DNA of 6,020 nucleotides. It comes from Kiritimatiellia bacterium. Lineage in GTDB: Bacteria > Verrucomicrobiota > Kiritimatiellia > RFP12 > UBA1067. The stretch is taken from NCBI GenBank assembly GCA_024405255.1, contig JAKSOY010000253.1, forward strand, positions 1-6,020. The letters are read 5' to 3'. Shown here in pieces: positions 1 through 4,367 of the stretch. Within the stretch, counting starts at the first letter, position 1, and every line of letters begins with the position of its first letter. Both the position numbers and the translations under genes were made by a program. A model generated the notes under the pieces. The model searched no databases. It had not been told where the DNA came from and saw only the letters and a list, made by a program, of their open reading frames with translations.

Positions 1-47
1 AGCAACTGGGGCTCGTTTACCACGCGACACCGTGCCGCGCAGCTAAA

Positions 48-758
48 TTACTTTGCCGGAAGAACCTGCGGGAACTTGAGCGTGACATCTCCAGTGTCGG
101 AGAACACATAGAGACCCGAACCGGCTTTAACCTCGTACTCGACTTCCTTCATCTGGTCGAAGTCATACCAGCAGAAGTGGTCGAGCATCGTGACTTCGGG
201 AGCGCACCAGGTGTAGCTAACGCCCGCATCGCGACCTTCGAGGGTGATGAGCGAGATCGTCTCGGTCATATAGCCCATCGAACCCTCGATCGTAATCTGC
301 TGAAGGTCGAAGTCAACGGGGAGGAAATTGCCGGTCAGGTTGTATCCGGCCTGAAGCGTAATTTCCGGTGCGCCAAGCACAACCTCGCCAGAGGCGACGA
401 TGGTAACATCGCCTGTGTCAGAGAACACATAGAGACCCATTCCATCCGTAATCTCAAGATCGACCTCTTCCATCTTCTCGAAATCATACCAGCAGAAGTG
501 GTCGAGCATCGTGACTTCGGGAGCGCACCAGGTGTAGCTAACGCCCGCATCGCGACCTTCGAGGGTGATGAGCGAAATCGTCTCGGTCATATAGCCCATC
601 GAACCCTCAATCTTGAGGTCCTGGAGCTTAAGCTTCTTCTCGCCGACACCCTTGAATGTCGCCGTGTAGCAGTTATAGCCCGCCTGAAGCGGATAGGCCT
701 GATAGCCGACAACGGATGGATTACTAGGAAGGGCTTTAAATGACGGATTGTGAATCAA
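48..758 (-). CDS. Two-copy beta-rich repeat protein, probably 5'-truncated surface protein fragment
   Basis: I do not recognise a named family. The 236-residue product has two copies of one domain. Copy 1 runs from LQAGYN (residues 24-29) to GLYVFSDTGDVT (108-119); copy 2 runs from LQAGYN (135-140) to the same motif (215-226). Each contains IEGSMGYMTETISLITLEG and WCAPEVTMLDHFCWYDF. The alternating hydrophobic and aromatic pattern suggests a beta-sandwich module of a secreted or surface protein, but that is inference. The only in-frame start is TTG at 756-758, with no Shine-Dalgarno sequence and no signal peptide behind it. The frame stays open upstream to a stop near 792-794 without an ATG or GTG. 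The ORF therefore looks like the 3' part of a longer gene whose 5' end was lost next to the divergent recombinase. The stop is TAA at 48-50. It could also be a silent cassette of a larger surface-protein gene. Confidence 0.6.
   Translation of the reverse strand: MIHNPSFKALPSNPSVVGYQAYPLQAGYNCYTATFKGVGEKKLKLQDLKIEGSMGYMTETISLITLEGRDAGVSYTWCAPEVTMLDHFCWYDFEKMEEVDLEITDGMGLYVFSDTGDVTIVASGEVVLGAPEITLQAGYNLTGNFLPVDFDLQQITIEGSMGYMTETISLITLEGRDAGVSYTWCAPEVTMLDHFCWYDFDQMKEVEYEVKAGSGLYVFSDTGDVTLKFPQVLPAK
163..291. repeat. Internal direct repeat, copy 1 (pairs with 484-612)
   Basis: This 129-bp segment matches 484-612 at a fixed offset of 321 bp (107 codons). By eye only positions 255/576 and 288/609 differ. 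It covers the EGSMGY-to-WYDF part of each domain. The flanking parts of the domains are much more diverged, so this block is either a recent duplication or has been homogenised by gene conversion. Confidence 0.92.
484..612. repeat. Internal direct repeat, copy 2 (pairs with 163-291)
   Basis: Second copy of the 129-bp block, in the same orientation and reading frame as 163-291. It encodes the EGSMGY-to-WYDF part of the first domain of the minus-strand repeat protein. A shorter match also follows each copy on the coding strand, where both domains end in GLYVFSDTGDVT. Confidence 0.92.
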
Positions 759-796
759 GATGGTGCCGTTGTGTGGGAAGTAAAGTGCAGTTCAAA

Positions 797-833
797 TATA
801 ATATCAATCGTTCAACCATAATCAAAAAGGAGA
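797..833 (+). promoter_or_regulatory. Promoter -10 and ribosome binding site of the tyrosine recombinase
   Basis: A perfect TATAAT (797-802) sits in an AT-rich stretch. AGGAGA (828-833) leaves five bases between its GGAG core and the ATG at 838. No good -35 hexamer is seen 17 bp upstream. The spacing leaves an ordinary leader of about 30 nt, unlike the two leaderless genes elsewhere in the window. The clear Shine-Dalgarno sequence decides the start at 838. Confidence 0.7.
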
Positions 834-837
834 CACA

Positions 838-1950
838 ATGGCAAGAGAAAAAGGCATGGGCAATCTTCAAAGGGAGAAGAGCGGAAGATGGACAATGCGG
901 GTCGGCATCAATGGTAAGCGCTACTGCAGGTCGACACGGACAAAGGACCGCGATCAGGCGGAGCGATTCCTTCAGCGGTTTCTCGCCCCGTTTGGACTCG
1001 GGGAGCGGCGACTTCCACTCGCGGATGTGTGGAACGCGTACGTGATGTCTCCGAACCGCAACGATCTCGCTAAGGCGACGCTCGACTCCAAACGCAATGT
1101 GTGGATGCACTTCGCCCGCTGGATGGAGCGGTTTTATCTGCCGGTCGATGATCTTGCCGGAGTGACGGCGGATATGGTCGCGGAATATCTTGCCTGTCTA
1201 CGGGCGGACTTATGCGCCACGACCTACAACTCCCGCGTTTGCGTCCTCCGGGAGATATTCCACGTCCTCGCGTCAAAGGCGGGACTTGACGAGGATCCCT
1301 GGGAAGGGGTGCGCCTCCGGCCCGATGATTCGCACAGCCGCCGGGAACTGACGATGGACGAGCTGAAGCGGCTCCTTGCGGCGGCGAAGAAAGCCGGAGC
1401 GGAATGGTACAACCTCTTCATGATCGGCATCTACACGGGACTCCGGCTCGGCGATTGCTGCCGTCTCGACTGGGCGAACATCAATATCTCGACGGGTGTG
1501 ATCCAGCTCATACCTCAGAAGACGAAACGCCACGCGCATGGTAAGCCGATCACGATTCCAGTGCATCCGGCGTTGGGAGAGGCGCTTCTTTCGACAATTG
1601 AACAATCGAACGATCAGGACATTCGAACAATTCTCACCGGCCCGGTTCTGCCGATGATTTCGGAAATGTATTCCGTGACGCGAAGCAAGGTGAGCGACCG
1701 TCTGACGGGGATCTTCCACGCGGCGAACATTGTCACCTCAATCAAGATCGAAGGTCGCAAGAACCGGACGCCCGAGGCGACCTTTCATTCGCTGCGGCAC
1801 ACGTTTGTCTCGTTCGCGGCAAATGCGGGCGTGCCGCTGCACATCGTCCAGTCCATCGTCGGCCATGAGTCCACTGCCATGACGCGGCACTACTACCATG
1901 AGAACATCGACGCGCTGAAGAGCGCAGTGGCGGCAATTCCGACGCTGTAG
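838..1950 (+). CDS. Tyrosine recombinase/integrase, XerC/XerD-like catalytic domain
   Basis: A 370-residue phage-integrase-family recombinase that would cut and rejoin DNA at specific sites through a covalent phosphotyrosine. Residues 8-50 (GNLQREKSGRWTMRVGINGK) look like a small arm-type or AP2-like DNA-binding domain. Residues about 60-150 form the SAM-like core-binding domain, and residues about 170-360 the catalytic domain. Visible catalytic residues are R203 in YTGLRLGD, a beta-hairpin lysine at K228 or K230 in PQKTKRH, H317 and R320 in HSLRH, H343 in VGHES, and nucleophile Y352 in TRHYYHEN. All key residues are present and the length is normal for a full integrase, so it is probably functional. 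The stop lies 18 bp before the next gene, whose promoter overlaps that gap. The last 34 codons resemble the remnant at 3102-3206. The substrate site is unknown; a mobile-element integrase or a local DNA-rearranging recombinase are both possible. Confidence 0.93.
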   Translation: MAREKGMGNLQREKSGRWTMRVGINGKRYCRSTRTKDRDQAERFLQRFLAPFGLGERRLPLADVWNAYVMSPNRNDLAKATLDSKRNVWMHFARWMERFYLPVDDLAGVTADMVAEYLACLRADLCATTYNSRVCVLREIFHVLASKAGLDEDPWEGVRLRPDDSHSRRELTMDELKRLLAAAKKAGAEWYNLFMIGIYTGLRLGDCCRLDWANINISTGVIQLIPQKTKRHAHGKPITIPVHPALGEALLSTIEQSNDQDIRTILTGPVLPMISEMYSVTRSKVSDRLTGIFHAANIVTSIKIEGRKNRTPEATFHSLRHTFVSFAANAGVPLHIVQSIVGHESTAMTRHYYHENIDALKSAVAAIPTL

Positions 1951-1951
1951 A

Positions 1952-1976
1952 ATGGTATAATACACTCAATGAGTGT
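1952..1976 (+). promoter_or_regulatory. Leaderless extended -10 promoter with inverted repeat over the start codon
   Basis: ATGGTATAATAC (1952-1963) contains a TGGTATAAT extended -10. The ATG at 1969 lies seven bases after TATAAT, so transcription should begin at or beside the start codon, and no Shine-Dalgarno sequence is possible. ACACTCA (1962-1968) and TGAGTGT (1970-1976) form a perfect 7-bp inverted repeat around one central base. It covers the expected transcription start and the initiation codon. It could be an operator, or a 5' hairpin hiding the start codon. Confidence 0.65.
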
Positions 1977-2796
1977 AAGCGCGATAATTTTTGCTGCCGC
2001 GTTGCCGGTCTTGGACTTTGCGACGAACAGCATGGCAGAGCGGATCGCCGGAGTAGATCCGGCGGTCTGCTTGTCGCGCTTTGACGATTATCCGCCGAGC
2101 AAGGGGAAGCTCGGGTTTCCGCGTTGCCTGTGGGAGAAGCCGTTTCCGTCGAATGTGAAGTTTTGGCTTAAGGACGTCGATTTCAGCTGCGTGAGTCCGT
2201 GGAGCGACGAGGCCGGTACGGTCAGGGCGGGAACGCTTATCAGCAAGCGGCACATCATCTTCGCCAAGCACTTTCCGCTGTGGAAGGGTGTGCGGATTCT
2301 CTTTGTCGATGGGGAGGGCGATGTGTGCCCGTGTCGGGTCGAGGCGACTAAGCCATTGGAGAAGTGCGACATCATGATCGGGAGTTTGGATTACGAGGTC
2401 ACGCCGAACATTCATCCGGCGAAGATTCTGCCCGAGGACTACGCCAAGTGGATCGGTGATGGAAAAGGGCTCCCTATCGTAACGTTTAATCAGCGGGAGC
2501 AGGCGTTCCTGTCTGAGTGTCGTGGCATCGCCTCGAACGCAGTCTTGAACATCGCATCGACCAATGTGAATTGGAAGGCGCTTGGCGGGAAGATCGTGAC
2601 GGGCGACAGCGGAAATCCGGCGTTCCTGTTGGTCGGCAACGAGCCGATTCTGCTCTACTGCCTTTTCAGCGGCGGGGTTGGGCATGGCCCCGCAGTCCAC
2701 TGGCGCCGCCGCGAGATCCAAAAAGCGATGGATGAACTTTGCCCCGGCTACAAGCTGGAAGAGTTCGACTTCTCGCGGCTCGTCGACCGCAAGTAG
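1969..2796 (+). CDS. Trypsin-like (chymotrypsin-fold) serine protease, possibly exported
   Basis: A 275-residue protein with the signature blocks of a trypsin-like serine peptidase. GTLISKRHIIFAKHF (88-102) takes the place of the usual GTLIS..VLTAAHC and supplies H101. CDIMIGSLD (133-141) resembles the DIALLKL block and supplies D134. TGDSGNPAFLL (211-221) matches GDSGGP and supplies S214, with Asn in place of the last Gly before Pro. Spacing within the triad fits the fold. Residues 4-18 (SAIIFAAALPVLDFA) are hydrophobic and could be a short signal peptide or membrane anchor, but there is no basic residue before them, so export is uncertain. Seven cysteines are spread through the chain. The gene follows the recombinase by 18 bp but has its own leaderless promoter. 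A role linked to the recombinase is possible but unproven; it could instead be an accessory secreted enzyme carried as cargo. I recognise no specific named family. Confidence 0.75.
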   Translation: MSVSAIIFAAALPVLDFATNSMAERIAGVDPAVCLSRFDDYPPSKGKLGFPRCLWEKPFPSNVKFWLKDVDFSCVSPWSDEAGTVRAGTLISKRHIIFAKHFPLWKGVRILFVDGEGDVCPCRVEATKPLEKCDIMIGSLDYEVTPNIHPAKILPEDYAKWIGDGKGLPIVTFNQREQAFLSECRGIASNAVLNIASTNVNWKALGGKIVTGDSGNPAFLLVGNEPILLYCLFSGGVGHGPAVHWRRREIQKAMDELCPGYKLEEFDFSRLVDRK

Positions 2797-2948
2797 CCCT
2801 GTTGTGCCACAGCGGCGCGACGTTGGGCCTGTGTGCGCGAGGAGGAGGCGGGACGGGTGCTTGCTCGTTTCTGGCCGGACGAGCGCGGGACGAGGCGGTC
2901 TGGCGCGGCTGTGGCGAGACGCGGAAACTGTAGAATTTTAAGTTTTCG
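2797..2948. other. GC-rich non-coding stretch with short repeats
   Basis: I see no gene here. GCTCGT (2863-2868) and ACGAGC (2879-2884) form a 6-bp inverted repeat, and GCGGGACG-like words recur at about 2848 and 2884. GTGTGCGCGAGG (2831-2842) occurs again at 5999-6010 inside the insert in the right-edge PEP-CTERM gene. The composition then drops to AT-rich just before the REPIN. It may be a decayed repeat element; no clear terminator for the protease gene is visible. Confidence 0.4.
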
Positions 2949-2962
2949 GAACACGGCGGGGA

Positions 2963-3109
2963 TGAACACGGCGGGGACAGTCCCCCTCGCGGGATGAGGT
3001 AAGTTTGTGTTTTCCGCTTTTGGGGGACAAATTTGATCTTCCGCGCAGGGTCTGTCCCCGCAGTGTCAATCCCCACTCCCTAACGTCTAAGCCCTACTCC
3101 CCAATCCAT
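2963..3109. repeat. REPIN/MITE-like repeat, copy 1
   Basis: A 147-bp sequence nearly identical to 5707-5854, with one indel and two substitutions by eye near 3026-3029. It holds two REP-type ends in inverted orientation: ACACGGCGGGGACAGTCCCC (2966-2985) and GGGTCTGTCCCCGCAGTGT (3048-3066), whose reverse complement begins ACACTGCGGGGACAGACCC. A conserved tail continues to 3109. The left end is partly duplicated in tandem, with GAACACGGCGGGGA at 2949 and again at 2964. Such paired REPs are usually non-autonomous and moved by Y1 (RAYT) transposases elsewhere in the genome; none is present here. Its right end is joined directly to a recombinase gene remnant. Confidence 0.85.
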
Positions 3110-3206
3110 CGTCGGACACGAATCGACGGCAATGACACGGCATTACTACCACGAAAACGTCGAAGCACTGCGCGGTGCGGTAAACGCGATTCCGTCGTTG
3201 GTGTAA
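3102..3206 (+). pseudogene. C-terminal remnant of a second tyrosine recombinase
   Basis: Read in frame from CAA at 3102, 34 codons give QSIVGHESTAMTRHYYHEN followed by VEALRGAVNAIPSLV and TAA at 3204-3206. This matches the last residues of the intact recombinase (QSIVGHES... to AIPTL), including the GHE histidine and the YYH nucleophile motif. Silent third positions and several residues differ, so it is an older paralogue and not a fresh duplication. Everything upstream has been replaced by the REPIN, whose last bases CAATCCAT also match the recombinase codons. It cannot encode an active enzyme. Confidence 0.9.
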
Positions 3207-3210
3207 CAAC

Positions 3211-3246
3211 AAATCAAAAGTGCCGCGAAAGCGGCACTTTTGATTT
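3211..3246. terminator. Bidirectional hairpin terminator
   Basis: A perfect 16-bp stem, AAATCAAAAGTGCCGC (3211-3226) with its complement at 3231-3246, closed by a GAAA tetraloop. The outer stem is A/T-rich on both sides, so it can give a U-rich tail on either strand. It sits five bases after the recombinase remnant stop and 36 bases below the toxin stop, fitting termination of both convergent genes. Flanking ACAAC (3206-3210) and GTTGT (3251-3255) could extend the pairing. Confidence 0.88.
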
Positions 3247-3282
3247 ACTAGTTGTCGGACATGCCGAATCCCGCAATGTCTG

Positions 3283-3600
3283 TCAATTTCGAAGAAGGAT
3301 ATTGGCATAATCCTGTAGTTCGTGGAAAAAACGAATAATGTGAATGATGTCTGTCTGGTCGTCATAACGGTACAGCATGATGTACCGCATAACCTTCACT
3401 GGGCGATATCCTCGTGCCGCAAGATGGCGGTCAGGACATAAGTGGAATGCGAGCGGATTCCCAAAGACGGAATCATAGGCCTTGCGCACTTCCGAGGCAA
3501 AATGGTCGGCAGCCTGAGAATTGCACTTCTCACGGCGGAGATAATTGTCAATGGAATCAAGGTCGCCCCGTGCGGGGGCGTTGATGAGCATCTTACGCAT
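3283..3600 (-). CDS. ParE/RelE-family toxin of a type II toxin-antitoxin pair
   Basis: A 105-residue protein of typical size for the family. The N-terminal ARGDLDSIDNYLRRE (10-24) fits the first helices (ParE-like DL..I..Y). The YRPVKVMRYIMLYRYDD segment and IIHIIRFFHELQDY near the end fit the beta-strands and the conserved xIxRxxHxxxDY tail. Its ATG (3598-3600) lies inside the antitoxin gene with an 8-bp overlap, and GGGAG (3609-3613) is an in-gene ribosome binding site eight bases upstream. This is the usual antitoxin-first, translationally coupled layout. ParE members inhibit DNA gyrase and RelE members cleave mRNA on the ribosome; the sequence looks closer to ParE, but I cannot assign the target. 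The bidirectional hairpin lies just downstream. Confidence 0.85.
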   Translation of the reverse strand: MRKMLINAPARGDLDSIDNYLRREKCNSQAADHFASEVRKAYDSVFGNPLAFHLCPDRHLAARGYRPVKVMRYIMLYRYDDQTDIIHIIRFFHELQDYANILLRN

Positions 3601-3853
3601 GGACGCCGCTCCCGAGGGTGTTCAGATGCTCGTATGCATCCATTTCGTCACCTTCGGCAATTGCCGCTTCCGCTTCTTCAATGCGCGTGTAAATCTCAAT
3701 CCGAGAGAGCGTCTTGCGGTATTGATCCATGCTCATCAAAACCATGTTCTCGGAGCCGTTTTCGGAAATGAAAATAGGATCCTTTGACTCGCGGCAAACA
3801 GCCGAGACATACGATGGGTTTTCAAATTTCTGTACAGGCATTACCATGGGCAT
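3593..3853 (-). CDS. Phd/YefM-family antitoxin
   Basis: An 86-residue partner of the overlapping toxin gene. The N-terminal half has the Phd/YefM pattern: VQKFENPSYVSAVCRESKDP, then IFISENGSENMVLMSMDQY (residues about 27-45), matching the family's P.xI.xNG...VL.S...Y core that dimerises and binds DNA. The C-terminal part (IEEAEAAIAEGDEMDAYEHL) is acidic and helical, as expected for the toxin-neutralising tail. The start at 3851-3853 is supported by GGAGA (3861-3865) seven bases upstream; a second ATG two codons in (3845-3847) is possible. Antitoxins of this family usually repress their own promoter, which lies immediately upstream. Confidence 0.85.
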   Translation of the reverse strand: MPMVMPVQKFENPSYVSAVCRESKDPIFISENGSENMVLMSMDQYRKTLSRIEIYTRIEEAEAAIAEGDEMDAYEHLNTLGSGVHA

Positions 3854-3860
3854 AGCATTA

Positions 3861-3891
3861 TCTCCATTTATCAGTTGTCTGTTATTATACC
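3861..3891 (-). promoter_or_regulatory. Promoter and ribosome binding site of the toxin-antitoxin operon
   Basis: On the minus strand, GGTATAATA (3891-3883) gives a perfect TATAAT with the GG of an extended -10, the same motif as at 1954 and 4353. GGAGA (3865-3861) is the ribosome binding site for the antitoxin. No -35 hexamer is evident. The T-tract of the upstream terminator (3892-3896) directly touches the -10 region. Confidence 0.65.
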
Positions 3892-3918
3892 AAAAAGCCG
3901 CCCCGTGAGGAGCGGCTT
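3892..3918 (-). terminator. Rho-independent terminator of the broken PEP-CTERM gene
   Basis: On the minus strand AAGCCGC (3918-3912) pairs with GCGGCTT (3901-3895). Further CC/GG pairing with one bulge closes the loop, and a TTTTT tract (3896-3892) follows. It lies about 40 bases after the PEP-CTERM stop at 3959. The hairpin remains intact although the gene is broken, and it insulates the toxin-antitoxin promoter immediately beyond. Confidence 0.8.
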
Positions 3919-3958
3919 CTTAAAGCAATCAACCTTTAGCTGATCACTTTGGCGCAAA

Positions 3959-4270
3959 TTATGCGCGACGACGGCGCAGGGCGAGGCCCGCGACACCGAG
4001 GAGCAGGAGGAGACCCGAGGTCGGCTCCGGAACGGGATTAGCCGTGTAGTTCCACGAACCATCGTTCATATTGAACGCTTTGGTCAGTGCTGTTCCGCCA
4101 AGACCAGTGATGTCGACATCATTAAGTCTGACGGGGACAGACCCCGATGTTTGCCCCCCATTGCTTAAGTCTGACGGGGACAGACCCCGATGTTTGCCCC
4201 CCATTGCTTAACTTATTCGCAATGGTGTCGAGGGTAAGTGGATCTGCCAAGGAACCGCTAGAAGTCCAAC
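3959..4270 (-). pseudogene. Broken C-terminal part of a PEP-CTERM surface protein gene
   Basis: The 3' end encodes NDVDITGLGGTALTKAF, then NMNDGSWNYTANP, a VPEP motif, a hydrophobic stretch LLLLLGVAGLAL and a terminal RRRRA. This is a PEP-CTERM sorting tail, which in the known system is processed by an exosortase and directs proteins to the cell surface. Farther upstream, a second frame reads CWTSSGSLADPLTLDTIANK (about 4268-4209) before two 43-bp repeat units. One unit (43 bp, +1 frame) would join these two frames; two units shift the frame and give a stop. The upstream frame closes at a TAG inside the 23-bp iterons, so the 5' part of the gene, including any signal peptide, is gone. An 81-residue ORF starting at 4204 begins inside the repeat and is probably not a real start. 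Confidence 0.8.
4122..4211. repeat. Tandem pair of 43-bp REP-type units with TTAA junctions
   Basis: Two identical 43-bp units (4122-4164 and 4165-4207) each begin TTAAGTCTGACGGGGACAG, and a final TTAA-like junction follows at 4208. The core CGGGGACAGACCCCG is self-complementary apart from its centre and shares CGGGGACAGACCC with the inner end of the REPIN copies. TTAA lies at the left edge and between units, which could be a target preference or the by-product of tandem duplication. The pair interrupts the PEP-CTERM reading frame. Confidence 0.9.
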
Positions 4271-4330
4271 AACTAACCGAACGAAACTATCATAACTAAC
4301 CGAACGAAATCGTCTCAACTAACCGAATGC
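4271..4330. repeat. Three 23-bp iterons upstream of the DUF4143 ATPase
   Basis: AACTAACCGAACGAAA begins at 4271 and 4294, and AACTAACCGAA begins again at 4317, with an exact 23-bp spacing. The third copy is shortened after ACCGAA. The spacing, close to two helical turns, would place the sites on nearly the same face of the DNA. They end about 25 bp before the -10 of the ATPase gene, so they may be binding sites for a regulator or for the ATPase itself. TGCAT (4328-4332) and ATGCA (4342-4346) form a further inverted repeat between the iterons and the -10. Confidence 0.85.
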
Positions 4331-4350
4331 ATACTCTTCGCATGCAAGTT

Positions 4351-4367
4351 ATGGTATAATACGGAGC
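4351..4367 (+). promoter_or_regulatory. Leaderless extended -10 promoter of the DUF4143 ATPase
   Basis: ATGGTATAATAC (4351-4362) is identical over 12 bases to the promoter at 1952-1963. The ATG at 4368 again lies seven bases after TATAAT. Transcription should start at or next to the ATG. GGAG (4363-4366) is too close to the start to act as a normal Shine-Dalgarno sequence and would mostly lie outside the transcript. Confidence 0.7.

Noticed and set aside
177..743. 188-residue plus-strand ORF with an internal repeat (EVVEHRDFGSAPGVANARIA)
   Set aside because: Its repeat is the mirror of the duplicated minus-strand domain, and the minus-strand product has the more protein-like composition. The choice is not absolute.
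738..810. Attachment site of the recombinase
   Set aside because: No matching direct repeat was found elsewhere in the window and no tRNA gene is present, so no att site can be named.
2666..3076. Minus-strand ORF beginning MGIDTAGTDPARKIKF, and a sister ORF at 5591-5821 with the same start
   Set aside because: The shared protein sequence is only the translation of the REPIN copies; upstream and downstream parts are unrelated, and there is no ribosome binding site.
2963..3109. REPIN hairpins as transcription terminators
   Set aside because: The GGGGACAGTCCCC palindromes lack a T-tract, and the element is present in near-identical copies, which fits a mobile repeat better.
4122..4211. TTAA as a piggyBac-type target site duplication
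   Set aside because: A single insertion with a 4-bp duplication would not leave the flanking frames joined as seen, and tandem duplication explains the inner TTAA just as well.
4271..4330. CRISPR array
   Set aside because: Three 11-16-bp repeats with 7-12-bp gaps are far too short for CRISPR repeats and spacers, and no cas gene is present.
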